Of a DNA stretch of 64,000 bases, positions 18,355-29,212 are shown one piece after another. Source of the DNA: Paenibacillus shirakamiensis. GTDB lineage: Bacteria; Bacillota; Bacilli; Paenibacillales; Paenibacillaceae. Each line of letters begins with the position of its first letter. Position 1 is the first letter of the stretch. The notes beneath the pieces were generated by a model. The model was not told the origin of the DNA, searched no databases, and was given only the letters and a program-made list of their open reading frames with translations. The position numbers and the translations under genes were made by a program. The stretch is taken from assembly GCF_017874255.1 (NCBI RefSeq), contig NZ_JAGGLD010000002.1, forward strand, positions 1-64,000, given 5' to 3'.

Positions 18355-19530
18355 TTAGGAAGATTTAGCACCCAGCATCTTCTGTTCAAATAATATATAT
18401 TCCATCATGGAGGATTGGATCTCCCACAGGTGTGCCTTAGAACCATTTTTATTAAATTCGCCCATAGATTCCACTGCGCTGTTCATTGTTTTTTCTAATT
18501 GCTCAGCTATCTTGGCGGACGTGGTAGTCAACCCTTTTTTCACCGCAGCTGAATTCTCTGTCCATTGGCGATGCTTTTCTTGAAGATTAAGAACCTCATT
18601 TGCACTGAGTTTTGTACTGCTCTGATCGCTAAGTAACGAGGCTGAAGTTGTACTTAGTAGCTTCACTAGATCCGCACTCTCTTCGAAATATTGATCTAGA
18701 ATCCCGATTTGGCCCTTGAATGGAATTTCAGCAACCGCAGGAAAACTAACCTCATGCACAAATAGATTCACTCCATTAGCTTTTAAGAGCGTACTGAGCA
18801 TCTTCGCCTGTTCACGTTCCGGCGAAACCCCCGCGTAGACACGTTGCTTCTCTAATGTATCTGTTGCCGATGCCAAACCCGATAGCTTGAGCGTCTCTTC
18901 TGCTTGCTTCACACCCTCGGGCGAACTGAACACACCATATTGGAGGAAGTAGTACGACTGCACGGGTAAGGCAGCTTGTACAGGCAGAATACTTTCATCT
19001 GAGTTGTCTTGCTCTCCAAGGACCGAAATGGCTTCCTTGTTGTCTCCCTTAATACTTTGGCTAGATAACAATTTAGGGATGGGTAGATTGAGATCTTTGT
19101 TAAATAAGGAGAGTACTACAAAACCAAATAATGTTCCAGTAATGATCGCTGCAGTCACAGAACCTGCTACCTTCCATCTCGAAGGATGATTAGGGGTTAA
19201 GTAATAATAATCATCTGTATTTGCTTGATTTCGAAGAGATTGGTCTTCTGAAGAATAGGTTTCATTGCTTAGATACTGCTGTTCAGAAGTGAATGGAATT
19301 CCACTCTGTTGCTGGAAAGGGTCCACCCACGTCTCATAAGGCTCAAACCATTTGGATTCATCTTCTTTAGGTTCTAGTTCCATCTCATCTTTTTTTAACT
19401 GTTCTACCTTGGTAAAAAAATTTCTAGTATTCGTATCTTGAACAGGCGAACTCCCTTGTTCTGAACCTGAACCTTGTTCATTCAGCGGTGGTCGGCCGTC
19501 AAAACGGAACGTCATTCTAGCTTTGTTCAC
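18355..19530 (-). CDS. spoIIB: SPOR-domain membrane protein, SpoIIB-like
   Basis: A 391-residue bitopic protein with a hydrophilic, acidic N-terminus, one membrane span (about residues 120-145) and an external SPOR-type repeat domain (about 190-265, SYYFLQYGVFSS). SPOR domains bind septal glycan. SpoIIB, which helps engulfment after the polar septum forms, is encoded at this spot in B. subtilis, next to maf. The start chosen is GTG 19528-19530 with AAGGAG 10 nt upstream. The name rests on position plus architecture, as sequence is poorly conserved in this family. Confidence 0.72.
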   Translation of the reverse strand: MNKARMTFRFDGRPPLNEQGSGSEQGSSPVQDTNTRNFFTKVEQLKKDEMELEPKEDESKWFEPYETWVDPFQQQSGIPFTSEQQYLSNETYSSEDQSLRNQANTDDYYYLTPNHPSRWKVAGSVTAAIITGTLFGFVVLSLFNKDLNLPIPKLLSSQSIKGDNKEAISVLGEQDNSDESILPVQAALPVQSYYFLQYGVFSSPEGVKQAEETLKLSGLASATDTLEKQRVYAGVSPEREQAKMLSTLLKANGVNLFVHEVSFPAVAEIPFKGQIGILDQYFEESADLVKLLSTTSASLLSDQSSTKLSANEVLNLQEKHRQWTENSAAVKKGLTTTSAKIAEQLEKTMNSAVESMGEFNKNGSKAHLWEIQSSMMEYILFEQKMLGAKSS

Positions 19531-19620
19531 CTGACACACTCTCCTTGTCCAAACCATAGTCTAGTAAGCTATATGCTTGGACTAAGCAACTTATGACTAC
19601 TAGATGCCGGTGAAAAAGAT

Positions 19621-19661
19621 AAATAAAAAAAGCTGATTTCACCCTTCCGGATGAAACCAGC
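19621..19661 (-). terminator. Terminator of valS-folC-murC
   Basis: Hairpin GCTG-TTTCA...TGAAA-CAGC (19632-19661), followed by seven Ts and more T-rich sequence on the minus strand. Confidence 0.85.
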
Positions 19662-19687
19662 ATGATACATGTTAACTTGAGAAACTC

Positions 19688-21073
19688 CTAGTGCTGTTCT
19701 GCCTTTAGAACTTTAGCGATCGAATCCCCAACTTTCCAAATATCCCCCGCCCCCATAGTGAGCACAAGATCCCCGGGCTGAATACGACCGGTAAGATCAT
19801 CAAGCACTTCTTGCTTGGTAGGAATATATCTAGCATGTTCGTTACTATTTTGAACAATTAATTCTACTAGCTTGGAAGAATGTACACCTTCAATCTGTTT
19901 CTCCCCAGCAGGTGAATAAATATCTGTGATAATGACTTCATCCGCTTCAGCAAATGCTCGGCTGAACGCATCTAGCAGGAAGAAAGTTCTGGAATAACGC
20001 TGCGGCTGGAAGATCGCAATGATCCTTTTACCCGTCGCTTTGGCTGCATTAATGGTAGCTTCAATCTCTGTAGGGTGATGGGCATAGTCATCAATGACTA
20101 GTACCTCATTCACTTCACCAAGCACTTGAAAACGTCGTTTGGCTCCCGAGAAGCGTACAATGGCTGCGGATGCTTCTTCAAACGTAATCCCTGCTTCTAG
20201 ACACACAATTAACGTAGCCATAGCATTCATGACATTATGTGTCCCCGGAACTGAAAGTTCTACGGGTCCAAGCAGCTTCCCAAAGGCATGCAAATTAAAG
20301 CTTACCCGGCGGTCCCCAAGCTGAATATCGGTAGCTATATAATCATTGCTTGACTCCAGACCATAGGTAATCATTTCACCACTGACTTTAGGGAGGAGTT
20401 CTTTGACGTTCTCATCATCTCCGCAAACAATAGCTTTACCACCCGGTTTCAGTTGACTCAAGAATTGCACATACGCCTGCTTGAGACGATTGAAATCACC
20501 TTCATAATTCTCCAGATGATCTGCTTCAATATTCGTAACCACAGCTAAAGTAGGATGATACTGAAGGAAGGACCCATCACTCTCATCCGCCTCTGCTACT
20601 ACATATTTCCCCTGCCCTGCTTTGGCATTCGTACCGATGTTCATAATTTCTCCACCGATAATATACGTAGGGTCTGTGCCGCACTCTTCCATTACTAGAG
20701 CAATCATAGAAGAAGTCGTCGTCTTTCCATGAGCACCAGCCACAGCAACGCCATTACGCTCATTCAAGAGCCGCGCCAGCATCTGTGCACGGTGAATGAC
20801 TTCAATGCCTTGGGACTCTGCTTCTACGCGTTCAACATTGTCTTTTGGCAAAGCTGTAGAGTATACAACTAAATCCGCCCCATGCACTTGTTCAGCGGTA
20901 TGCCCAATATATATTTTTGCCCCTTTAGCAGAGAGCTTCTCGATTAATTCCTGGGAGGCAACGTCAGATCCAGTCACGGTATATCCCATTTCTAGCATGA
21001 CGCGGGCAATCGCGCTCATTCCGTAGCCGCCTATGCCTATAAAGTGTACGTGTTCCATTGTTGAATTCGGCAA
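19688..21073 (-). CDS. murC: UDP-N-acetylmuramate--L-alanine ligase
   Basis: A 461-residue Mur ligase that adds L-Ala to UDP-MurNAc in peptidoglycan precursor synthesis. The [11 protein letters not shown] motif opens the protein, the P-loop GAHGKTTTS lies near residue 115, and [10 protein letters not shown] marks the central domain. The start is TTG 21071-21073 with GGTGA 6 nt upstream; an in-frame ATG 15 bases in has no ribosome site. It follows folC by only 6 bp. In B. subtilis murC is elsewhere and comC occupies this slot. Confidence 0.96.
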   Translation of the reverse strand: MPNSTMEHVHFIGIGGYGMSAIARVMLEMGYTVTGSDVASQELIEKLSAKGAKIYIGHTAEQVHGADLVVYSTALPKDNVERVEAESQGIEVIHRAQMLARLLNERNGVAVAGAHGKTTTSSMIALVMEECGTDPTYIIGGEIMNIGTNAKAGQGKYVVAEADESDGSFLQYHPTLAVVTNIEADHLENYEGDFNRLKQAYVQFLSQLKPGGKAIVCGDDENVKELLPKVSGEMITYGLESSNDYIATDIQLGDRRVSFNLHAFGKLLGPVELSVPGTHNVMNAMATLIVCLEAGITFEEASAAIVRFSGAKRRFQVLGEVNEVLVIDDYAHHPTEIEATINAAKATGKRIIAIFQPQRYSRTFFLLDAFSRAFAEADEVIITDIYSPAGEKQIEGVHSSKLVELIVQNSNEHARYIPTKQEVLDDLTGRIQPGDLVLTMGAGDIWKVGDSIAKVLKAEQH

Positions 21074-21079
21074 AATAAG

Positions 21080-22441
21080 TCACCAACCTTTTTCAGAATC
21101 GGTTTGATGTAATAGGGCTGCGCGCACATCAGAAATTAAATATAGTGTACCGGTGACCACAGCGAGATCTTCGGTTCCAGTCTCTTTCTTCAGCCTATTC
21201 AAGGCCTCGGTCCAATCCGGTTCCACTATGATTTCCAAATTCGGCTTCGCTTTCGTATTCCGCAGCTCCTGCACGAGATCAAACAGACTCTGCGCATCCA
21301 TCTTCTTGCGAAAATCAGGCTCGGTCAAGATAAGCGTATCCACTATTGGTAATATATGCTCCAAGTAGTCGCGATGATGCTTATTACTAAGCATCCCCAT
21401 CATCAAATTGAGTTTATGATAAGAATAAGTCTCCGAAATGCTTGTAACTAAAGACTGGGCCCCCTCCGGATTGTGGGCACCATCTAATATAATGTGCGGA
21501 TCGGTAGACACGGTCTCTAGACGACCTGCCCACGCCGTATTGCTAAAACCTTGCTCTACATCTTCGTCTTCCAACACGAATGCCATATATTGACGAAGTA
21601 CTTCGAGTACCATCATAACTCCAGTAGCATTCTTGACCTGATGTTCCCCTTGAAGAGAAATACTCAGTTTCATATCGCGAAAAGGCCCTTTGAAAGTGAA
21701 CTGTTGCGTCTTCTCATCAAAAGAGTGCCGAACATAGCTGAACTGATCGTTCAGCAGATAGAGGGTGCTCTTACTCTCCGCAGCTTTACTTTTAAGAATC
21801 GCTATAGATTCAGGTTGCTCAACACAACTTACAACGGGGACGCCCCTTTTGATGATGCCGGCTTTTTCCCTAGTAATATCCTCCAAGGTATCCCCCAGAA
21901 TATCTGTATGGTCCATTCCAATATTCGTAATGAGAGAGACAATTGGCGTAACAATATTCGTTACATCCATTCTCCCTCCAAGTCCCGTCTCCCATACAAT
22001 AACATCTGGATAACAGACCTTTCCGAAATATAAGATAGCCAAGGCCGTGGACACTTCAAACATCGTTGGAGAGCCAAGTTCTGTCTCCGCCATTTCTGTT
22101 ACCAAGGGATGAAGTTGATTGGCTAAATCTACCAGCGTCTCTTCTGAGATATTCTCTCCATTGAACTGGAAGCGGTCGGTAAACTTTGTGATATAAGGGG
22201 AGGTAAAGGTTCCTACAGTATACCCGCTAATCTTCAACGTCTCCGTCAAAAAAGCACAGGAAGAACCTTTGCCATTCGTTCCAGCAACATGAATAAATTT
22301 CAAACGCTGATGCGGATTACCCAACTGATCCATAAGCGCAAGAATACGTTCCAACCCAGGTCTGATACCAAATGGAATTAGACCGTTAATCCATTGAACT
22401 GCCTCATCATAAGTGCGAAGAGGTCCTGTATGTGAATTCAT
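21080..22441 (-). CDS. folC: Folylpolyglutamate synthase / dihydrofolate synthase
   Basis: A 453-residue Mur-ligase-like enzyme that adds glutamate to dihydropteroate and folates. The P-loop VAGTNGKGSS (about residues 52-61) and the folate-site segments TSPYITKFTDRFQFNG and ETGLGGRMDVTN are seen. It lies 15 bp after valS and 6 bp before murC, so the three form one operon. Confidence 0.96.
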   Translation of the reverse strand: MNSHTGPLRTYDEAVQWINGLIPFGIRPGLERILALMDQLGNPHQRLKFIHVAGTNGKGSSCAFLTETLKISGYTVGTFTSPYITKFTDRFQFNGENISEETLVDLANQLHPLVTEMAETELGSPTMFEVSTALAILYFGKVCYPDVIVWETGLGGRMDVTNIVTPIVSLITNIGMDHTDILGDTLEDITREKAGIIKRGVPVVSCVEQPESIAILKSKAAESKSTLYLLNDQFSYVRHSFDEKTQQFTFKGPFRDMKLSISLQGEHQVKNATGVMMVLEVLRQYMAFVLEDEDVEQGFSNTAWAGRLETVSTDPHIILDGAHNPEGAQSLVTSISETYSYHKLNLMMGMLSNKHHRDYLEHILPIVDTLILTEPDFRKKMDAQSLFDLVQELRNTKAKPNLEIIVEPDWTEALNRLKKETGTEDLAVVTGTLYLISDVRAALLHQTDSEKGW

Positions 22442-22456
22442 AGCGATGATCTCCTT

Positions 22457-25111
22457 TTAGCCTTTGAGTTCTTCGATTCGGGCAAGCACCTTGGAACGTT
22501 TATCCGCGTAATCTTGTTGTTTGGCCTTCTCCTCTTCAATCACTTTAGCTGGAGCCTTCGCAACAAATCCCTCATTGCTGAGTTTCTTATCTACGCGGTC
22601 TACTTCTTTAGTCAGATGCTCCACTTCTTTCTCAAGACGAGCAATTTCCTGATCGATATCTATTAGACCTGCTAGTGGGAAGTATAACTCCGCTCCCGTA
22701 ACTATGGCCGTCATCGCTTTATCTATTGTCTGTACTTCTGCAGAAATCGTAAGTTCAGACGTATTACAGAATCTGCGGATATAGTTCTCATTACGGTTTA
22801 AAATACTGAGATCTTTTTCAGTGGCTGGTTTTACGATCAATTCTATTTTTTTACTCATAGGTACATTCACTTCAGCACGAATATTACGAACAGAACGAAT
22901 CACATCAATAAGCAGATTCATTTCTTGTGCTGCTTCTGGCGCTTCTAGAGAAGATTCATAGACCGGCCATGGTGCTAAAGTAATGGTATCACCTTCATGC
23001 GGTAGATGCTGCCAAATCTCTTCCGAGATAAAAGGCATGAACGGATGAATTAGACGCTGTGTACGATCTAGTACATAAGCTAGAACAGATTGGGTCTTGC
23101 TCTTGGCACTTGCATCTTCTCCGTACAAAGATAATTTAGCAAACTCGATGTACCAGTCACAAAGATCATCCCAAATGAAATTATAGAGTAGCCGTCCTGT
23201 TTCACCGAATTCGTAAATATCGATAAGACGCGTGATATCGCGGGCCGTCTCATTAAATCTATGCAGGATCCAGCGATCTGCCGTACCTAGATCTCCAGTG
23301 ATATCAATCTCCTCATACTTCACACCTTCGAGATTCATCAGAGCAAAACGAGAAGCGTTCCATATTTTATTAGCGAAATTACGGGCTTGCTCAACACGCT
23401 CCCAGCGGAATCGAAGATCTTGACCTGGTGTGCTGCTAGTCGCTACCATGTAACGCATCGCGTCCGCACCATACTTCTCAATAACCTCAAGAGGATCTAC
23501 CCCGTTACCCAGTGACTTGGACATTTTGCGGCCATCACTATCTCGAACCAGTCCATGGATGAGTGCATCTTTAAATGGAATCTGATCCGTGAACTCAAGT
23601 GCTGTGAAAATCATACGAGATACCCAGAATCCAATAATGTCGTATCCCGTAACGAGAACATTGGTAGGATAGAATCGTTGCAGATCTTGAGCTTGTTCAT
23701 CAGGCCAACCTAAAGTGGAAAACGGCCATAACGCAGAACTGAACCAAGTATCCAGCACATCTTCATCTTGACGCCATTCACTGCCTTCCGGTGCTTCTGC
23801 CCCTACGTAAATCTCGCCTGTGCCCTCATGATACCAAGCCGGTATTCGATGTCCCCACCACAATTGGCGAGAGATACACCAGTCTCGAACATTCTCAATC
23901 CAGTGCAAATAGATCTTCTCAAAACGATCTGGAACAAAATTAACGCCGGTATTCGTCTTCTGAGCTTCAATCGCTTTTTCGGCAAGAGGCTCCATTTTGA
24001 CGAACCACTGGGTAGACAAGTAAGGCTCAACCACGGCCCCCGTTCTCTCGCTATGTCCTACTTGGTGAACGTGATCCTCAATACGAATGAGAACGCCAGA
24101 CTCTTGCAGATCTTTAATGATCTGCTTGCGGCATTCACTGCGATCTAGTCCTTGATATACAGCAGCTTCCGCATTCATCGTACCCGTCTCGTCCATCACC
24201 GTAATTTGAGGCAGGTTATGACGTAAGCCTACTTCGAAGTCATTCGGATCATGAGCTGGCGTAATCTTCACAGCTCCACTACCAAATTCCTTCTCAACAT
24301 ATTCATCACCAATGATCGGAATTTCACGTCCCACTACAGGTAATACAAGGAACTGCCCAATCAAATGAGCATACCGTTCATCTTCGGGATGAACAGCTAC
24401 TGCCGTATCTCCAAGCATCGTCTCAGGACGTGTCGTCGCTACAGTGATAAAGCCACTTCCGTCTTTGAGCGGATATTGAAGATGGTATAAATGACCATTC
24501 ACTTCTTTGTGCTCTACTTCAATATCAGATAAAGCTGTACGTGCAGCAGGGTCCCAGTTGATAATTCGTTTACCGCGGTAAATGAGCCCTTTCTCATATA
24601 ATTTCACGAATACTTCCCGTACGGCTTTGGATAGACCATCATCAAGTGTAAATCGCTCACGAGAGTAATCCATAGAAAAGCCCATTTTTGCCCATTGATC
24701 ATGAATGGTCTGTGCATATAGATCTTTCCACTCCCAGACTTTCTCTAGGAATTTCTCACGTCCCAAATCATACCGGGTAATATTCTGTTCGCGAAGCTTC
24801 TGCTCGACCTTAGTCTGCGTTGCAATCCCAGCATGATCTGTTCCTGGAAGCCACAACGCATCATACCCTTGCATACGCTTTGTACGAATGAGGATATCTT
24901 GCAAGGTAAAGTCTAGCGCATGCCCAATATGTAGCATTCCCGTAACATTCGGCGGGGGAATTACAATGGTAAAGGTCTCAGCATCACTGCGATCCCCAGC
25001 CTTAAAATATCCGCCTTCTTTCCAATAACTGTACCACTTGGTCTCCGCTGTCTTTGGATCATAAGTTGTGGGCATATCCAAAGTTTTAGGTTCTTCGTTC
25101 AATTCAGACAT
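22457..25111 (-). CDS. valS: Valine--tRNA ligase
   Basis: An 884-residue class I synthetase. The HIGH motif ([15 protein letters not shown], about residue 55) and KMSKS ([11 protein letters not shown], about residue 530) are both intact. The CP1 editing insert lies between them, and the C-terminal coiled coil (about 815-880) typical of ValRS is present. A T-box leader with a GUC specifier precedes it. Confidence 0.98.
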   Translation of the reverse strand: MSELNEEPKTLDMPTTYDPKTAETKWYSYWKEGGYFKAGDRSDAETFTIVIPPPNVTGMLHIGHALDFTLQDILIRTKRMQGYDALWLPGTDHAGIATQTKVEQKLREQNITRYDLGREKFLEKVWEWKDLYAQTIHDQWAKMGFSMDYSRERFTLDDGLSKAVREVFVKLYEKGLIYRGKRIINWDPAARTALSDIEVEHKEVNGHLYHLQYPLKDGSGFITVATTRPETMLGDTAVAVHPEDERYAHLIGQFLVLPVVGREIPIIGDEYVEKEFGSGAVKITPAHDPNDFEVGLRHNLPQITVMDETGTMNAEAAVYQGLDRSECRKQIIKDLQESGVLIRIEDHVHQVGHSERTGAVVEPYLSTQWFVKMEPLAEKAIEAQKTNTGVNFVPDRFEKIYLHWIENVRDWCISRQLWWGHRIPAWYHEGTGEIYVGAEAPEGSEWRQDEDVLDTWFSSALWPFSTLGWPDEQAQDLQRFYPTNVLVTGYDIIGFWVSRMIFTALEFTDQIPFKDALIHGLVRDSDGRKMSKSLGNGVDPLEVIEKYGADAMRYMVATSSTPGQDLRFRWERVEQARNFANKIWNASRFALMNLEGVKYEEIDITGDLGTADRWILHRFNETARDITRLIDIYEFGETGRLLYNFIWDDLCDWYIEFAKLSLYGEDASAKSKTQSVLAYVLDRTQRLIHPFMPFISEEIWQHLPHEGDTITLAPWPVYESSLEAPEAAQEMNLLIDVIRSVRNIRAEVNVPMSKKIELIVKPATEKDLSILNRNENYIRRFCNTSELTISAEVQTIDKAMTAIVTGAELYFPLAGLIDIDQEIARLEKEVEHLTKEVDRVDKKLSNEGFVAKAPAKVIEEEKAKQQDYADKRSKVLARIEELKG

Positions 25112-25183
25112 CTCGCATACCTCCGCTTAAGCTAATGGCTATTTATCCTTCATCATTCCCTTTAATCTCCGGAATAAGAGAAA

Positions 25184-25222
25184 AAAACAAAAAAAGCCCT
25201 ACGTCTCAAAGGACGAAAGGCT
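25184..25222 (-). terminator. T-box regulated terminator of valS
   Basis: AGCCTTTCGTC pairs with GACGTAGGGCT, followed by a T run. Its 5' side overlaps the region just after the T-box sequence, as needed for the antiterminator switch. Confidence 0.88.
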
Positions 25223-25462
25223 CATCTTTCGCGGTACCACCTTTGTTTCGCGGGCGTCATGTTCTAAGTAATTACAAGTGTCCCACGACACTCGGACAGG
25301 ATAACGGCTGTAACCGGCCCACTCTGGCATCTATACACTCAAATGGGCAACTCCCGGGCGACTTCGGCCAGCGCATCCTGCGGAACTTCACAGCACATAG
25401 GTTCCACTCTCTGAAGGGCTCACTGCCTATTATTCCCGTTCAATGTTATTCATGGTTTTATC
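25190..25462 (-). ncRNA. T-box riboswitch, valine type
   Basis: The minus-strand leader of valS has the T-box sequence AGGTGGTACCGCG (25230-25242), a stem I region with the specifier GUC (25360-25362) in GAAGTCGCCC, and a terminator at 25190-25222. Uncharged tRNA-Val would favour the antiterminator. Together with its promoter and the spoVID terminator it fills the gene-free stretch 25112-25587. Confidence 0.93.
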
Positions 25463-25468
25463 CCTACT

Positions 25469-25497
25469 ATAATACCTTGGAACTGCTGCATAGTCAA
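25469..25497 (-). promoter_or_regulatory. Promoter of the valS T-box operon
   Basis: Minus-strand -35 TTGACT (25492-25497), 17-bp spacer, -10 TATTAT (25469-25474). Confidence 0.8.
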
Positions 25498-25536
25498 TAA
25501 TTTGACACTCTATGTGGTCTTATGCCTTTTTTTCAA

Positions 25537-25573
25537 CAAAAATAAAAACTTAGATCCACAGGACCTAAGTTTT
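25537..25573 (-). terminator. Terminator of spoVID
   Basis: AAAACTTAG pairs with CTAAGTTTT (25545-25573) around TCC/GGA, with a T-rich tail on the minus strand. Confidence 0.8.
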
Positions 25574-25587
25574 ATTAGCATGAATGA

Positions 25588-26865
25588 TTATAGTGCTGAT
25601 GGGATATATAGAACCTGACCTTGCTCCAAGCTTTGTTCCGAGAGTCGGTTATACAGCAGCAATTCCCGTGGATTCAACTGATATCGATCCGCAATCGCAT
25701 CAATGGTCTCTTCACGCTGAACAATCACAAGTTTTACTTTGCGAAAAGGAGTTTGTTCCTGCGTGTTTGTGATGAATAAGTTCTTCCACCGTACTTCTTC
25801 CCCATCATCTTTGGCGCTTAACTGCTGCTCTTCCAAAAGGACATCTTGACTATCTTCATCATATCCAGGACGACCCGTGCTAAGTAACTTACTGATCGGC
25901 ACCTGTTCCTGCGCTACATCTTCGGATTTACTATTCAGAGCAATCTTAAGTTCGGGTTTCTCTTCTACTTGGGCTTCTGTAGCCTGAACGATATCTTGCT
26001 CACGAATCCCTTGCGCTTCTAAGTATTCATCAGCAGACTGTACCACATCGCCTTCTTCAAACAAAGGCTCAGCATGCAGCGGAGGTTCCTTTTCCCAAGT
26101 ATGTTCTGTAGACACAACCTGAGGTTCATGTGGAGTGGATGCACTACTCGATCTATCTTGTTCATTAAAAATGTTCCAGTTATCTTCCTTCTTAGCTTCG
26201 CGGTATTCCTGTCTAAACGTAGCAGAAGCATTAGCTGCTTCCTTGTCCGCCCATAATGGAGAAAGGGGCCTCTCGGGTTTGCGAACTGGCTGCTCTTCTC
26301 GAACGGTCTCCCGGAGTTGTGGTAATTCCGGCGCAACGCGATAAGGTTCGGCAGCATGGGAATTGAAATCATAATATGAAGGTTCATTCGCACTCGGCTC
26401 GTTCACTGCCAGATGTACCTGATCGTCCCGGCTAGGTACTTCCGTCTCCGCTTCATGAGCTACCGTATACTCTTCATTTTTCCATTCTTCAGTCGTAGGC
26501 ACAAAAGCAACCGTCTCAATCCCCCGCAGGGAAAGAACACCAGTGATGTTCAGACTGTGTGGATTCAGCAAGTCCACATCAAAGTTCTCAATCTCCACCG
26601 TAATATCCTCTAGACGATTCACACGACTTAAAGGAACGGTGATCTCGACGGGAATCAAGTGAGATAATTCTTGCGTATCCTCATGACCTCGGTATAGTCC
26701 GGTTACATGCAAGTGACCACGAAGCGTTGCATATTCATCTCCCGGAACCACCTGAATTTCAGGGAGGAGTTCCAGTTCGATTAACTCTTCAATGCCCGTG
26801 ACATCAGCGGATAATTGCACGCGTTCATAAATATCGAACCTTAATCCGTAGGATTGATCTGACAA
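25588..26865 (-). CDS. spoVID: Stage VI sporulation protein D (SpoVID-like)
   Basis: A 425-residue acidic protein with a conserved N-terminal domain (about residues 1-130, starting LRFDIYERVQL), a long Glu/Gln/Ser-rich disordered middle, and a C-terminal LysM (about 375-422, QREETIDAIADRYQLNPRELLLYN). SpoVID recruits coat layers, including SafA, to the forespore; a SafA-like protein is encoded at 715-2175. The start is a TTG (26863-26865) after a strong AAGGAGG, 8 nt upstream. The position beside hemL is that of Bacillus spoVID. Confidence 0.9.
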   Translation of the reverse strand: MSDQSYGLRFDIYERVQLSADVTGIEELIELELLPEIQVVPGDEYATLRGHLHVTGLYRGHEDTQELSHLIPVEITVPLSRVNRLEDITVEIENFDVDLLNPHSLNITGVLSLRGIETVAFVPTTEEWKNEEYTVAHEAETEVPSRDDQVHLAVNEPSANEPSYYDFNSHAAEPYRVAPELPQLRETVREEQPVRKPERPLSPLWADKEAANASATFRQEYREAKKEDNWNIFNEQDRSSSASTPHEPQVVSTEHTWEKEPPLHAEPLFEEGDVVQSADEYLEAQGIREQDIVQATEAQVEEKPELKIALNSKSEDVAQEQVPISKLLSTGRPGYDEDSQDVLLEEQQLSAKDDGEEVRWKNLFITNTQEQTPFRKVKLVIVQREETIDAIADRYQLNPRELLLYNRLSEQSLEQGQVLYIPSAL

Positions 26866-26928
26866 AGGTATAACCTCCTTTTACACATATCAAAAACAGG
26901 TTTTATCACTCGTTTTATCTATATGCTT

Positions 26929-26956
26929 CAAAAAGGAGAGCATGCCACTCTTTTTC
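26929..26956 (-). terminator. Possible weak terminator after the haem operon
   Basis: AAAAAGAG pairs with CTC-CTTTTT around a short loop on the minus strand, downstream of the pseudouridine synthase gene. The stem is mostly A-T. Confidence 0.35.
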
Positions 26957-26970
26957 AGAGTCTCTTCTCG

Positions 26971-27882
26971 TTACGAATTAGTCTGTGAAGAAAGGTTTTG
27001 ATAGAGCTCCATAAATACCGCTGACCATGGATCTACAATTTCAATGGAATTCCCGGTTAAAGGATGGGTGAAATGAAGCTTTTCTCCGTGCAGCGCCTGA
27101 TGGGATATATAATCAGTAGGCCCGCCATATAAAGCATCTCCTAGTAAAGGATGACCTGCATAACTCATATGTACCCGAATCTGATGGGTTCTGCCTGTCT
27201 CTAGTTGAAGGCGAATCAGACTAGCTTCTTTCATCTGCTCAAGCAGGGTTAAATGAGTTATTGCAAGCTTCCCCGTATCCGATACACGCTGGCGCTGTGG
27301 GTGATGACGATCCTTACCTATGGGCGCTTCAATTCGCTGAAGTGAAACTGGAACTTGACCATGGGCAATAGCTACATAGGTTCTACCAATCCGCTTGTCG
27401 GCCATATCCGCATCCAGCCTAAGTTGAGCAAAATCATTTTTGGCGTACAGTACGGGTCCCGACGTGTATTCATCCAAGCGATGGATATGACGAACGGCAA
27501 CTGCCTCGCCTGCAGCAGCATAATGAGCCGCAACTACATGGGCAAGAGTGGGTTGCCGTTCATTTCCAGTGGGATGGACTTTGAGTCCAGCCGGCTTATG
27601 AGCCACTAGGCAGAAGTCATCTTCATACAATACATTCAGCGGTTCAAATACAGGATCAAATCCATATTCCCGCGCGGGAAAAAGATGTAGGCGAAGACGA
27701 TCTCCTGCCACTCGGATACCCGCCTCTGCCTGAAGGCGACGAATCAATTTGGGCGGCATGTACAGCGTGTTCGCAAGCCAATTCGCTGCGGAGAGCTGGG
27801 CATCTTCCCCTTTTGCTGCAAGTTTACCTGGGGTGAGTTCCAGCCACTCTCCGCGCCGAACAGCACTTCCTTGATAATTCAC
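26971..27882 (-). CDS. RluA-family pseudouridine synthase
   Basis: A 303-residue enzyme that isomerises uridine to pseudouridine in RNA. The catalytic motif [16 protein letters not shown], with the key Asp, lies near residue 140, and [13 protein letters not shown] near 230. The N-terminus is about 75 residues long and has a short S4-like stretch ([16 protein letters not shown]). The target site cannot be told from sequence. The start GTG overlaps the hemL stop (GTGA at 27879-27882), so it is the last gene of the haem operon. The link to haem synthesis is unexplained and may be positional only. Confidence 0.93.
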   Translation of the reverse strand: MNYQGSAVRRGEWLELTPGKLAAKGEDAQLSAANWLANTLYMPPKLIRRLQAEAGIRVAGDRLRLHLFPAREYGFDPVFEPLNVLYEDDFCLVAHKPAGLKVHPTGNERQPTLAHVVAAHYAAAGEAVAVRHIHRLDEYTSGPVLYAKNDFAQLRLDADMADKRIGRTYVAIAHGQVPVSLQRIEAPIGKDRHHPQRQRVSDTGKLAITHLTLLEQMKEASLIRLQLETGRTHQIRVHMSYAGHPLLGDALYGGPTDYISHQALHGEKLHFTHPLTGNSIEIVDPWSAVFMELYQNLSSQTNS

Positions 27883-29180
27883 AGCGTCTTCAGAGCTCGG
27901 CGGTGAGCATCAATAGTAGCATCAATGTCTTCTTCCGTATGAACACCAGACACGAACATGCCCTCGAACTGAGAAGGAGCAACACTAATACCCTCTTCGA
28001 CTAAAGCGGCAAAATAACTACGGAAGACGTTCAAATCACTTTTTTTCGCGATATCATAATTGATGACCTTCTCTTCCGTAAAGAAAGGACATACCATCGA
28101 ACCCACACGATTAATCGTACAAGCAATCCCTTTTTCCTTAGCATTAGACTCAAAACCTGATTGAAGACGAGCTGACAATTTCTCTAATCGATCATAGACT
28201 TCTGGCGTAAGAAGAGAAAGTGTAGTAAATCCAGCTGTCATCGCAAGAGGATTGCCACTGAGTGTACCCGCTTGATAGATGGGACCAACGGGGGCCATGG
28301 ATTCCATGATCTCACGTTTACCACCATACGCACCTACGGGCAGACCGCCGCCAATTACTTTACCAAGACATGTAAGATCCGGAGTTACCCCATATAGCCC
28401 CTGTGCACAGTTCAGATGAACACGGAAACCCGTCATTACCTCATCAAAAATTAGCAAACTGCCATACTTCGTCGTCACTTGCCGCAAACCTTCTAAAAAG
28501 CCTTCTGCTGGAGGAACAACACCCATGTTACCGGCGATCGGTTCCACAATTACTCCCGCAATCTCTTCGCCAAACTTCTCGAAAGCTAGTTGAACCGAAG
28601 CCAAATCATTATAAGGAACAGTAATGGTATTAACGGCAACTCCATCTGGAACACCTGGGCTGTCTGGAAGTCCTAGCGTCGCTACGCCTGAACCTGCTTT
28701 GATAAGTAAGCTGTCCGCATGACCATGATAAGATCCTTCAAATTTCAAAATTTTATTGCGGTGTGTGTATCCTCTCGCCAATCTAATCGCGCTCATCGTA
28801 GCTTCCGTTCCTGAATTGACCATACGAACGATATCAATAGATGGAACGCGCTGAGCCACGAGCTTTGCCATATCCGTCTCAAGTAGGGTTGGTGCACCAA
28901 AACTTGTCCCTTTGACAACTGCCTCCTGCAGAGCTTGAACGACATCAGGATGCGCATGTCCCATGATTAAAGGTCCCCATGAACCTACATAATCTATAAA
29001 TGAATTGCCATCAATATCAAACACACGGGACCCTATTCCATGATCCATATAAATGGGGGTAAGGCCTACCGATTTAAAAGCACGCACGGGGCTGTTCACC
29101 CCACCCGGAATATACTTCTTCGCTTCATCAAAAGCTTGACGCGAGCGTTCCTCGCGGCGACCTGAAGATTGAATTGTCAT
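27879..29180 (-). CDS. hemL: Glutamate-1-semialdehyde 2,1-aminomutase
   Basis: A 433-residue PLP enzyme that makes 5-aminolevulinate in the C5 haem pathway. The cofactor lysine is in [17 protein letters not shown], and [17 protein letters not shown] and YHGHADSLL are conserved. The ATG at 29178-29180 is chosen because AGGGGAG lies 8 nt upstream; the frame begins 9 bases earlier at GTG. It lies downstream of hemB. Confidence 0.97.
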   Translation of the reverse strand: MTIQSSGRREERSRQAFDEAKKYIPGGVNSPVRAFKSVGLTPIYMDHGIGSRVFDIDGNSFIDYVGSWGPLIMGHAHPDVVQALQEAVVKGTSFGAPTLLETDMAKLVAQRVPSIDIVRMVNSGTEATMSAIRLARGYTHRNKILKFEGSYHGHADSLLIKAGSGVATLGLPDSPGVPDGVAVNTITVPYNDLASVQLAFEKFGEEIAGVIVEPIAGNMGVVPPAEGFLEGLRQVTTKYGSLLIFDEVMTGFRVHLNCAQGLYGVTPDLTCLGKVIGGGLPVGAYGGKREIMESMAPVGPIYQAGTLSGNPLAMTAGFTTLSLLTPEVYDRLEKLSARLQSGFESNAKEKGIACTINRVGSMVCPFFTEEKVINYDIAKKSDLNVFRSYFAALVEEGISVAPSQFEGMFVSGVHTEEDIDATIDAHRRALKTL

Positions 29181-29212
29181 AATCAACACTCCCCTGTGTA
29201 GTCGTGTATTTT

